A stretch of 64,000 nucleotides of DNA from Iamia sp038233075 (GTDB lineage: Bacteria; Actinomycetota; Acidimicrobiia; Acidimicrobiales; Iamiaceae). Positions 41,733 through 49,828 of the stretch are shown here, piece by piece. The translations under genes were made by a program, and so were the position numbers. Within the stretch, counting starts at the first letter, position 1. Every line of letters begins with the position of its first letter. A model generated the notes under the pieces. The model was not told where the DNA came from. It ran no database searches and worked only from the letters and a program-made list of their open reading frames with translations. The DNA lies in the NCBI GenBank assembly GCA_038233075.1, contig JBBSMQ010000008.1:1-64000 (forward strand), read 5' to 3'.

Positions 41733-43354
41733 GGGCGGTCTCCGATGGGGGTGTCGGTGAGGGCGGCGACGGCGTCGTCGCGGAGCAGGAACTTCTGGAT
41801 CTTGCCGCTCGGGTTCAGGGGCAGGGCGTCGGTCCAGCGGACGTGGCGGGGGGCCTTGAAGTTGGCCATGTGCTCCCGGGACCAGGCGATCACGTCGGCC
41901 TCGTCGGGCGGATCGACACCGGCGGCGGGCACCAGCCAGGCGAAGCCCACCTCGCCCAGCCGCTCATCGCCCACCCCCACCACTGCGGCCTGGGCCACGG
42001 CCGGGTGCTCGGAGAGGAGGGACTCGATCTCGGCCGGGTAGGCGTTGAACCCGCCGCAGATGAACATGTCCTTGGTGCGGTCGGTGATGTCGACGTAGCC
42101 GCGGTCGTCCATGACGCCGACGTCGCCGGTGTGGAGCCAGCCGTCGGCGTCGATGGCCTCGGCCGTCTTCTCGGGGTCCTCGAAGTAGCCCTGCATCACG
42201 TTGAAGCCGCGGACCACGATCTCCCCCGGTGTGCCCGACGGCGCGTCGGTCCCGTCGTCTCCCGCGATGCGCACCTCGACGCCGGGGATAGCCCGCCCCG
42301 ACGTGGTCGAGATGGTCTCGGCGTCGTCGTCGGCCCGGCACATCGACACCACCCCGGTGGCCTCGGTGAGCCCGTAGGCGGTGAGCACGGTGTCGAAGCC
42401 CAGGTCGGTGTGCATGCGCTCGACCAGGCTGACCGGCACCGGCGCCGCCCCGGTCACCGCCAGGCGCAGGCGGGAGGAGTCCATGGCCGGGCGATCGGGG
42501 TGGTTGAGGATCGTCTGGTAGAGGGCGGGCGGCCCCGGGAGCACCGAGATGTCCTCGGCGTCGATGGTGCGCATCACCGCCTCGGCGTCGAACACCGGCA
42601 CCGGCACCATGGTCGCCCCGGTGAGCAGGCAGGCGACGATGCCGGCCTTGTAGCCGAAGGTGTGGAAGAAGGGGTTGACGATCAGGTAGCGGTCGCCGGC
42701 GCGGAGGCCGACCACGTCGGCCCAGATGCCGAAGGTCCGCAGCGTCTGGCCGTGGGTGCACTCGACCCCCTTGGGCCGCCCGGTCGTGCCCGAGGTGAAG
42801 ATGATGTCGGAGAGGTCGTCGGCGGTCAGGGCGTCGCGCCGACGGTCGACCTCGGCGTCATCGGCCCGGCCCCCCGACGCGAGGAAGTCATCCCAGGTCA
42901 CCGCGCCCTCCAGGGCAGGGTCGCGCACCACCACCGTGGCCTCCAGGTGGGTCAGCTCCTGGTCGGCCAGCATGCTCACGTAGCCGTTGCCGAGGAAGCC
43001 GTCGACGGTGACGAGGAACCGAGCCCGGCTGCGATCGAGGATCCAGGCCGCCTCCCCGCCCTTGTAGCGGGTGTTGAGCGGCACCACGACCCCACCGGCG
43101 GTGTGGGCACCCAGGAGGGCGACCACCCACTCCCAGCAGTTGGGGGCCCAGATCCCCACCCGGTCACCGGGCTGGAGCCCGGCGGCGACGAAGGCGCGGG
43201 CCGCCCCGTCCACCCGGACGGCCAGGTCGGCGTAGGTGAGGCGCACGTCGCCGTCGACCACAGCCTCGGCGTGGCCGGCGCGGGCAGCTGCGTCTCGCAC
43301 GAGGGAGGCGGTGGTGCCCCAGGTGACATCGGCGCGCCCGTCATCGTCGGTCAT
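41729..43354 (-). CDS. Acyl-CoA synthetase (AMP-forming, FadD-like)
   Basis: 541-residue ANL ligase. IIFTSGTTGRPKGVECTH (A3), AYGLTEATG (A5), WLHTGDVG (A7), DRTKDMFICGGFNAYPAEIE (A8), and the catalytic Lys in NPSGKIQKF (A10). Resembles FadD3-type ligases of steroid-ring degradation in size and in NPFFHTFGYKAG, but this cannot be settled by eye. The ATG overlaps the isochorismatase-like gene by 14 nt, so it belongs to the A4 operon. Confidence 0.9.
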   Translation of the reverse strand: MTDDDGRADVTWGTTASLVRDAAARAGHAEAVVDGDVRLTYADLAVRVDGAARAFVAAGLQPGDRVGIWAPNCWEWVVALLGAHTAGGVVVPLNTRYKGGEAAWILDRSRARFLVTVDGFLGNGYVSMLADQELTHLEATVVVRDPALEGAVTWDDFLASGGRADDAEVDRRRDALTADDLSDIIFTSGTTGRPKGVECTHGQTLRTFGIWADVVGLRAGDRYLIVNPFFHTFGYKAGIVACLLTGATMVPVPVFDAEAVMRTIDAEDISVLPGPPALYQTILNHPDRPAMDSSRLRLAVTGAAPVPVSLVERMHTDLGFDTVLTAYGLTEATGVVSMCRADDDAETISTTSGRAIPGVEVRIAGDDGTDAPSGTPGEIVVRGFNVMQGYFEDPEKTAEAIDADGWLHTGDVGVMDDRGYVDITDRTKDMFICGGFNAYPAEIESLLSEHPAVAQAAVVGVGDERLGEVGFAWLVPAAGVDPPDEADVIAWSREHMANFKAPRHVRWTDALPLNPSGKIQKFLLRDDAVAALTDTPIGDRP

Positions 43355-44030
43355 CGGGACCGCCTCCGGGGGTCGAGGGGTTGAGGACCGCATCTCGTCG
43401 TCCACCGTCGGGCGCGCTCGCCCACACCTCGATCAGGTCGTCGACGGTGGTGAGGGTGGCCAGCAGCGCGAGGGTGCCGTCGAGGACGGCCTCGGCGTAG
43501 GCCGGAGGGGTGCCGACGACGCCGTCACGGGGGACGACCGCCTGGTAGCCGACGTTCACGGCGTCCATCACCAGGTTGGTGACGGCCACGTTGACCGAGA
43601 CCCCGGTGACGACGATGGTCGTCACGCCCAGGTTGCGCAGCACCGGATCGAGGTCGGTGCCGGCCATGGGCGAGAGCCCGTGGCGCCGGCTGAGCACGAG
43701 GTCCGAGGGCTCCGGGCCGAGGGCGGGGACCACCGTGGCGGCCGGGCTGTCGGGCAGGAGGGCGACCGGGCTCCTGCGCACCCCGGCGAAGAGTCGGGCG
43801 TTGTCGTTGGAGCCCCGCCCGTCGGCCCGCCGGAACGCGGTGCAGTGGACCACCGGGACCTCGGCAGCTCGGGCCGCGCCGCACAGCCGGGCGACGGCCT
43901 CGACCATGGGTCCGGCCGCGGCCGCCAGCTCAGGCAGGGCCGAGTGCTCGCCCACCACCCCGGACTGGACCTCCGAGGTGACCACCGCGCAGCGGTCGGG
44001 AGCCACGAGGTCGGCCAGGTCGAGCGTCAT
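43341..44030 (-). CDS. Isochorismatase-like protein without the usual catalytic triad
   Basis: 229 residues, cysteine-hydrolase fold: CAVVTSEVQSGVVG at the first strand, LSRRHGLSPMAGTDL, and TTIVVTGVSVNVAVTNLVMDAV at the nucleophile strand (quoted in part: VVTGVSVNVAVT). In active members these positions hold Asp, Lys and Cys; here they read Glu, Arg and Ala. It may be a non-hydrolytic binding protein or have another mechanism. The ATG has TAGCCT (44038-44043, minus) 7 nt upstream, directly against operator A4. First gene of the operon. Confidence 0.75.
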   Translation of the reverse strand: MTLDLADLVAPDRCAVVTSEVQSGVVGEHSALPELAAAAGPMVEAVARLCGAARAAEVPVVHCTAFRRADGRGSNDNARLFAGVRRSPVALLPDSPAATVVPALGPEPSDLVLSRRHGLSPMAGTDLDPVLRNLGVTTIVVTGVSVNVAVTNLVMDAVNVGYQAVVPRDGVVGTPPAYAEAVLDGTLALLATLTTVDDLIEVWASAPDGGRRDAVLNPSTPGGGPDDRR

Positions 44031-44043
44031 CGCGGCGAGGCTA

Positions 44044-44060
44044 TCTGACACCCCGTCAGG
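44044..44060. promoter_or_regulatory. Operator A4 (17-bp palindrome)
   Basis: TCTGACACCCCGTCAGG, a dyad with one mismatched arm base. It abuts the -10 box of the isochorismatase-like/FadD/DoxX/TetR operon, 13 nt before the start codon. Confidence 0.75.
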
Positions 44061-44137
44061 CCCCGGCCGATGCCGTGACAGGGGTCAGTCGGAGGTGTCG
44101 CACGTCGCGGTCGCGCCGGAGACTCTCGTGCGGCCGG

Positions 44138-45543
44138 TCACGCCGGGGCGACCTCGAGGCGGTAGTCGGTGGAGTAGCCGTCGACCTGGTGCACGTCGAT
44201 GACGTAGGCACCGGTCCCCGGCGCGGTGAAGACATCCTCGGCGTCGAGGTCGAAGAGGCCACCACCGCCGTCGTCGACCTCGTCGCCCACTGCGTTCGGA
44301 TCACTGGCGGGACTGACGGAGAAGGCCACGTCCCCCACCGCCGAGCGCGCCGCGATCTCCACCTCCTCCCCGGTCGCGAGGTCGAGGAGGAAGCCGTCGG
44401 GCTCCCCAGGGAAGGTGACGGTGCCCTCGTCGGACTGGCCCACGGAGATGTCGCGCAACGGCTTCACCGGGTGCAGGGCGGCGACGCGGACGGTCGTCAA
44501 CACATCGACCGCCTGGGCTCCCCCATCGGGGTCGTCGACGTAGATGAGGAGCGGTTCGTCCTCGGACACCGGGAACTCCCACACGCCGGGGCTGGTCGCC
44601 GGCGTGGGATCGGGGAGGTCCTCGTCGTCGACATCGGGGTCCGGGTCGCGCGCCAGCGCCGCGGCCGCGGCCTCGTTGAGCGCCTCGGTGAACCCGTCGA
44701 CAGACCGGACCTCGATGGCGGCCCTGTCGGCCGCACCGACGTCCACCGACAGGGTGCCCGCGTCGCCCCCCGGAGGGGCGTAGAGGATGCTGAGGCCGAC
44801 CCCTTGGTCCTGGTCGACCCGTGTCGTGCCCGCCCGCGCCTCGTCGTCGGCGGGCAACAGCTGCCACTCCGATCCACTGCCGGCGAGCACCTCCGTCACC
44901 ACCGTGGCCGCGTCCTCACCGTCGAGGGCCAGGGCGAACTGGTCGTCGTAGGAGTACCCGGAGATGCCGACGACCTCACCGCGACCGTCGACCACGGCCC
45001 CGCCGCTCTGGCCCTCGCCGATGGCCGCGTCGGACTGGAGGAAGGAGAGGTCCAGTCGGGGGCGTCGCGCCGGCGGGACAGCACGCCACGGGCGATGGTG
45101 ACCTCGGGGTCGGCGGCGTCGCCGGGGAAGCCGACGAGGTACAGGTCGGCGCCGGAGGGCACCGCGTCCGACGCGGCGAGGGCCAGGCCGGGACGGCTGA
45201 CCTCGACCGGACCCAGCACCGCGACGTCGGCGGCGAGGTCGACCCCGACGACGGGCACGGTGGTGGCGTCTTCGCCCTCGAAGGCGACCGACACCTCGGG
45301 GAAGGGATCCACGACGTGCGCGTTCGTCACCAGGTGGCCGTCGTCGAGCAGGACCGCCGGGCCCGACCCGAGCGGGGTCTGGACCAGGGCCACCGACGGT
45401 CCGACGTCGGCCAGGACCTCCGTGCCGTCGCCCGGGCCCGCGGGCGACGCGTCGACGACCACCGCATCGGGCTCGCCGCCCGCTGAGCATCCGATGGCCG
45501 CCACGGCCAGTGCGATCGCCAGCAAGGCCCCGCGCGTCCTCAT
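44138..45543 (-). pseudogene. Trypsin-like serine protease lipoprotein with one frameshift
   Basis: Two overlapping frames join into one protein of about 467 residues. The N-part carries a lipoprotein-type signal (LLAIALAVAAIGCSAGG), the catalytic His (VTNAHVV) and Asp (VDLAADVAVLG). At a run of five Cs (45058-45062, minus strand) one base is missing; the continuing frame has the catalytic Ser in GEGQSGGAVVD and a C-terminal beta domain that resembles a pre-peptidase C-terminal domain. Everything else looks intact, so this is either a recent inactivation or a sequencing slip. CAGACT (45550-45555, minus) is 6 nt before the ATG. Confidence 0.78.
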
Positions 45544-45649
45544 CGGCGCAGTCTGTCCGGGCCGGCCGCCTCATCGCGTCACCCCGGGGCGCGGAGGGGT
45601 ACACGAGGCGAGGCCGGGCTCGGAGGTGGGGCCCGACCCCGAGACGGCC

Positions 45650-45671
45650 TACCATCTGACGGACCGTCAGA
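45650..45671 (+). promoter_or_regulatory. Promoter with operator A5
   Basis: TACCAT (45650-45655) is the likely -10; TCTGACGGACCGTCAGA (45655-45671), a perfect dyad apart from its central base, covers the predicted start of transcription. It is 31 nt before the amidohydrolase ATG, which has AGAGGAG in between. Confidence 0.78.
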
Positions 45672-45702
45672 TCCGCGTCGGTCGACCAAGAGGAGCACCG
45701 CC

Positions 45703-46932
45703 ATGGCCGAGCTGCCGAAGATCATCAGCGTCGACGACCACGTGGTCGAGCCCGCTCACGTCTGGCAGACCTGGCTCCCCGAGCGCTTCCGGGCCGACGG
45801 ACCCCGCATCGAGCGGAGGGGCGTCGGGGGCATGAAGCACATCGGGGGCGGCACCTACGAGCAGGAGTTCACCGACGACGGCCGACCGGCTGACTGCTGG
45901 GTGTTCGGCGACCTCGTCTACATCCACAAGCGCCACGTCGCGGCGGTGGGCTACAGCCGCGACGAGATGACGATGACGCCGATGACCTACGACGAGATGC
46001 GCCCGGGCTGCTACGACCCCAGGGCTCGGGTCGAGGACCAGGAGAGCAACCACGTCGAGGCCTCGCTCTGCTTCCCCACCTTCCCGCGGTTCTGCGGCCA
46101 GACCTTCACCGAGCACCCGGATCGGGACATGGGCCTGGCCTGCGTCAAGGCCTACAACGACTGGATGGTCGAGGAGTGGTGCGGCGACTCCGACGGCGCC
46201 CTGATCCCGCTCATCATCGTCCCGCTGTGGGATGCCGACCTCGCCGCGGCCGAGGTCCGTCGCAACGCTGAGCGGGGCGTCCACGCCGTCTGCTTCAGCG
46301 AGGTGCCGTCCCACCTGGGTCTGCCCTCGATCCACTCCGGGTTCTGGGACCCGTTCTTCGCCGCCTGCGAGGAGACCGAGACCACGATCAACATGCACAT
46401 CGGCTCGTCGTCGCGCATGCCGGCGACCTCGGGCGATGCGCCCGTCGCGGTCGCCGCCTCGCTGTCGTTCAACAACGCCATGGCCTCGATGACCGACTGG
46501 CTCTTCAGTGGCAACCTGGTGAGGTTCCCCGACCTCAAGCTGGCGTACTCCGAGGGCCAGATCGGCTGGATCCCCTACATCCTCGAGCGGGCCGACGACG
46601 TGTGGAGGGAGCACCGGGCCTGGGGGGGCGTGGCCGACCTCATCCCCGACCCGCCCAGCACCTACTACTACAGCAACATCTTCGGCTGCTTCTTCCGCGA
46701 CCAGCACGGGGTCGACAGCCTCGACGTGGTCGGTGTCGACAACATCACCTTCGAGACCGACTACCCCCACACCGACTCGACCTGGCCCAACACCCGCGAG
46801 GTCGCCACCGGTCTCATGGAGGGCGTGGCCGACGAGGCCGTCTACAAGATCATGCGGGGCAACGCCATCCGCATGCTCCACCTGGACCTCGACCACGATC
46901 GCCAGCCCCTGGCGTCGTCGGCCACCGTCTGA
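45703..46932 (+). CDS. Metal-dependent amidohydrolase (paralogue)
   Basis: 409 residues, the same ACMSD-like amidohydrolase subfamily as 33826-35025 and alike through most of its length (shared blocks include ISVDDHV.EPAHVWQ, FPRFCGQTF, EEWCGDSDG, NMHIGSSS, FETDYPH.DSTWP). Metal ligands are kept. AGAGGAG is 9 nt before the ATG. Controlled by operator A5. Two close copies under the same operator class suggest either two steps on related compounds or redundancy. Reaction unknown. Confidence 0.88.
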   Translation: MAELPKIISVDDHVVEPAHVWQTWLPERFRADGPRIERRGVGGMKHIGGGTYEQEFTDDGRPADCWVFGDLVYIHKRHVAAVGYSRDEMTMTPMTYDEMRPGCYDPRARVEDQESNHVEASLCFPTFPRFCGQTFTEHPDRDMGLACVKAYNDWMVEEWCGDSDGALIPLIIVPLWDADLAAAEVRRNAERGVHAVCFSEVPSHLGLPSIHSGFWDPFFAACEETETTINMHIGSSSRMPATSGDAPVAVAASLSFNNAMASMTDWLFSGNLVRFPDLKLAYSEGQIGWIPYILERADDVWREHRAWGGVADLIPDPPSTYYYSNIFGCFFRDQHGVDSLDVVGVDNITFETDYPHTDSTWPNTREVATGLMEGVADEAVYKIMRGNAIRMLHLDLDHDRQPLASSATV

Positions 46933-46981
46933 TGGCCACCCGCGCCTGATCCGGTGTCGAGCCGATCCCGGTGACCCACAC

Positions 46982-47350
46982 GTGATCCGCTCGATCTCCT
47001 GGCTGGGGGTGCGCACCGACCGCTTCGAGGCGACGGCGCGCTTCTACCAGGACGTGATGGGCATCGAGCCGAGCGTCTCGACGCCGGACTTCGTCCTCTT
47101 CGACCTCCCGAACGGCGACCGGATCGAGCTGTTCGGACCGGATGGGGAGAACCAACACTTCACCGATGCCCCGGTGGTGGGCTTCGAGGTCGACGACCTC
47201 GACGGGGCGCGGTCCCGGCTGGAGGCCCGAGGCGTCGACTTCGTCCACGTGGGGCGGGACGAGGGGGCGGGCTTCGGCTGGGCTCACTTCCGGGGCCCGG
47301 ACGGCAACCTCTACGAGGTCACCGGTCCCGTGTCGACGCCGGACCCCTGA
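46982..47350 (+). CDS. VOC-family (glyoxalase/dioxygenase fold) protein
   Basis: 122 residues, one vicinal-oxygen-chelate module pair: WLGVRTDRFEATARFYQDVMG start, FDLPNGDRIELFGP (Glu metal ligand), VGFEVDDLDGARSRLEARGV, and FRGPDGNLYEVTGP (second Glu). Family members isomerise or oxygenate small substrates. Located 49 nt after the amidohydrolase and 18 nt before the enoyl-CoA hydratase gene; GTG start without a clear ribosome site. Confidence 0.83.
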   Translation: MIRSISWLGVRTDRFEATARFYQDVMGIEPSVSTPDFVLFDLPNGDRIELFGPDGENQHFTDAPVVGFEVDDLDGARSRLEARGVDFVHVGRDEGAGFGWAHFRGPDGNLYEVTGPVSTPDP

Positions 47351-47368
47351 CCGGTACCGTCCTCGACG

Positions 47369-48187
47369 ATGTCTGACCTCGACACCTCCTCGTTCACCAC
47401 GCTCCGGGTCGAACGGCGCGGCGCGGTCTGCTGGGTCAACCTCGACCGACCCGAGCGCTACAACGCCTTCGATGCCGCCATGTGCGAGGAGCTGTCCGCC
47501 CTCTGGCAGTGGCTCCGCACCGATGACTCCGTGCACGCGGTGGTGCTCGGAGCGGAAGGGGGCAAGGCCTTCTGCACCGGCATCGACCGGGACTTCGTGC
47601 CCTCCGACGACGGGGTCGCCTACACCTTCACCCCCTACACCTACGACGACCCGGGTCGGTTGCTGGGACCGAAGAGCAACGAGCTCTGGAAGCCGGTCAT
47701 CGCCGCGGTCGACGGGATCGCCTGCGGTGGAGCCTTCTACCTGCTGGGCGAGGTCGACATCATCATCGCCACCGAGGCGTCGCGGTTCTTCGACCCCCAC
47801 GTCACCTACGGCATGCCCGCGGTGTACGAGCCGCTGCTGATGCTGCACCGGGGCATGCCCTTCGGCGAGATCCTGCGCATGACCCTGCTGGGCAACCACG
47901 AGCGCCTGACCGCCGAGCGGGCCGGCCAGATCGGACTCGTCTCGGAGGTGGTGGCCGACTCCGAGGCCCTCACCGAGGCCGCCGGCTGGGTGGCCGAGGC
48001 CATCGCCTCGGCGCCGCCGTCGGCCATCCAGGCGACGCTCCGCACGCTGTGGGCGGGACGGGACCTGAGCCGCCAGCAGGCCGTCGACCTGGGCACCACC
48101 TTCCTCAACCTGGGCATGAGCGAGGAGGCCATGGCAGAGGGCCAGAAGGTGTTTCAGGGCGCGCGCATCGAGCCTCGCGAGCGTTGA
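47369..48187 (+). CDS. Enoyl-CoA hydratase/isomerase-family protein
   Basis: 272-residue crotonase. NLDRPERYNAFDAAM, LGAEGGKAFCTGIDRDF (oxyanion loop), AAVDGIACGGAFYLLGEVDI and RLTAERAGQIGLVSEVV are typical. The usual catalytic Glu pair is not obvious, so hydratase versus isomerase or hydrolase cannot be decided. TACCGT (47355-47360) is 8 nt before the ATG. Fits CoA-ester degradation with the ligases around it. Confidence 0.87.
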   Translation: MSDLDTSSFTTLRVERRGAVCWVNLDRPERYNAFDAAMCEELSALWQWLRTDDSVHAVVLGAEGGKAFCTGIDRDFVPSDDGVAYTFTPYTYDDPGRLLGPKSNELWKPVIAAVDGIACGGAFYLLGEVDIIIATEASRFFDPHVTYGMPAVYEPLLMLHRGMPFGEILRMTLLGNHERLTAERAGQIGLVSEVVADSEALTEAAGWVAEAIASAPPSAIQATLRTLWAGRDLSRQQAVDLGTTFLNLGMSEEAMAEGQKVFQGARIEPRER

Positions 48188-48220
48188 CGTCCGCCCCGTG
48201 TCGACGACCGGGATCAGTTC

Positions 48221-48238
48221 TGACGCGGAGGTGCGTCA
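48221..48238 (+). promoter_or_regulatory. Hairpin holding the Shine-Dalgarno sequence in its loop
   Basis: TGACGC (48221-48226) and GCGTCA (48233-48238) pair perfectly; the 6-nt loop is exactly GGAGGT (48227-48232), placed 9 nt before the ATG of the next acyl-CoA synthetase gene. Confidence 0.45.
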
Positions 48239-48241
48239 CCG

Positions 48242-49765
48242 ATGGCGCCCGCCCGCGTCAGAATCGAGTGGAACCGGGAGTCGGAGGGATGGGTCGACAT
48301 GCTGGCTGAGGCCGTTCGGGAGGCGGCCGGGCGGTTCGGTGACCGACCCGCCTTCGTCGACCCCGACGGTCGGCCCACGTCCTACGCCGAGCTGGACCGT
48401 CGCTCCGACGCCATCGGCGCCGCGCTGGTCGCCCGTAGTCTGGGCCCCGGCGACATCATCGGGCTGACGCTGCCCTCTGGGGTCGAGTGGGTCGTGCTGG
48501 CCGCCGCCCTGGCCAAGGCCGGGCCCACCACCGCCGCGGTCAACCCCGGCCTGACCGGGGCCGAGCGCCAGGCCTGCCTCGACCTGGCCGACCCCGCCCT
48601 GGTCGTGGCCGAGGCCGCCGAGGTCACCGCGCTGGAGGAGGCCGGGCGCGACCTCGCCCCGCCCCCGCCGGCACCGGACCCGGGTCGGCTGGCTCACATG
48701 GTGTTCACCTCCGGCACCACCGGACGGCCCAAGGGAGCGATCTTCCGCGACCGCCACGTCGAGGCCGTCTCCCGGATCGACACCGGTCTGACGTGGGGGG
48801 ACCCCGACACCCCGCCGACCCCGATGCTGGCCGCCACCCAGATGGCCCACGTGGGCTTCACCACCAAGCTGGCCTGGTACCTCCGGCTGGGCACGACCAC
48901 CCACCTCCTCGACCGGTGGCGGGCGACCGACGTGCTCGAGCTGGTCGAACGGGTCGGGCTGGCGGCCCTCGGCGGGGTGGCCCCCCAGATCGCCCTGTTG
49001 CTGCGCGAACCCACGTTCGACCGGCGCGACCTCTCATCGGTCCGGTCGCTGATCGTCGGTGGCGGGCCGTCGGCCCCGGCCCTCGTCGAGGAGGCCCGAC
49101 GGCGCTTCGACGCCGGGTACTCCATCCGGTACTCCTCCACCGAGTCCGGGGGGGTGGGGACCGGCACCGCGCTCGACGCCCCCGACACCGAGGCCCTCCA
49201 CACCGTCGGCCGGCCCCGACCCGGCGTCGAGGTGGCGATCCACGACGCCGATGGCCGCCCTCTGCCTCCGGGCGAGGACGGCGAGGTGTGGCTGCGCTCA
49301 GGTGCCGCCACCGAGGGCTACCTGCACGACCCGGAGGCCACCGCCGCCCTGATCGCCGACGGGGGGTGGCTGCGCACCGGCGACCTGGGCCGGATCCAGC
49401 CGTCCGGCGACGAGGCCGAAGGCTGCCTGGTCCTCACCGGACGGCGCTCGGAGATGTTCATCCGGGGCGGCTACAACGTCCACCCCCAGGAGGTAGAGGC
49501 CGTGCTCGGTCGCCACCCTGCCGTGGCCCAAGTGGCGCTGGTCCCCCGGCTCGACCCGGTGATGGGCGAGGTCGGCGTGGCCGTGGTCGTCCCCGCCGAC
49601 GCCGGCCGTCCCCCGACGCTGGAGGCTCTGCGCACCTTCGGGGCCGATGCCCTGGCCCGCCACAAGCTCCCCGAGGGCCTGACCCTGGTCGACACCCTCC
49701 CCCTCACCCCCATGCAGAAGCTCGACCGCGCCGCGCTCCAGGAGACCGTCTCGGCCCAGAGGTAG
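48242..49765 (+). CDS. Acyl-CoA synthetase (AMP-forming)
   Basis: 507-residue ANL ligase. MVFTSGTTGRPKGAIFRD (A3), RYSSTESGGVG (A5, YSSTE instead of YGxTE), WLRTGDLG (A7), GRRSEMFIRGGYNVHPQEVE (A8) and final LTPMQKLDRAAL with the catalytic Lys. More diverged from the other two ligases, so probably a different acid. GGAGGT is 9 nt before the ATG, inside a small hairpin loop. Last gene of the VOC-hydratase-ligase run. Confidence 0.9.
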   Translation: MAPARVRIEWNRESEGWVDMLAEAVREAAGRFGDRPAFVDPDGRPTSYAELDRRSDAIGAALVARSLGPGDIIGLTLPSGVEWVVLAAALAKAGPTTAAVNPGLTGAERQACLDLADPALVVAEAAEVTALEEAGRDLAPPPPAPDPGRLAHMVFTSGTTGRPKGAIFRDRHVEAVSRIDTGLTWGDPDTPPTPMLAATQMAHVGFTTKLAWYLRLGTTTHLLDRWRATDVLELVERVGLAALGGVAPQIALLLREPTFDRRDLSSVRSLIVGGGPSAPALVEEARRRFDAGYSIRYSSTESGGVGTGTALDAPDTEALHTVGRPRPGVEVAIHDADGRPLPPGEDGEVWLRSGAATEGYLHDPEATAALIADGGWLRTGDLGRIQPSGDEAEGCLVLTGRRSEMFIRGGYNVHPQEVEAVLGRHPAVAQVALVPRLDPVMGEVGVAVVVPADAGRPPTLEALRTFGADALARHKLPEGLTLVDTLPLTPMQKLDRAALQETVSAQR

Positions 49766-49771
49766 TAGGTG

Positions 49772-49801
49772 TTCATCATATTTCATACCTTTTGATTATT
49801 T
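49772..49801. promoter_or_regulatory. AT-rich patch, putative promoter
   Basis: Thirty bases with 24 A/T, in contrast to the very GC-rich surroundings. It begins 6 nt after the acyl-CoA synthetase stop and precedes the lipoprotein gene. A GATTAT hexamer (49794-49799) could serve as a -10. Confidence 0.4.
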
Positions 49802-49828
49802 CGTGTGCTGCGGGGGCATACCCCTCGC

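Noticed and set aside
26523..49765. A canonical steroid degradation cluster
   Set aside because: KstR-like sites and FadD3-like ligase are suggestive, but no kst, hsa, cyp125 or mce genes are present.
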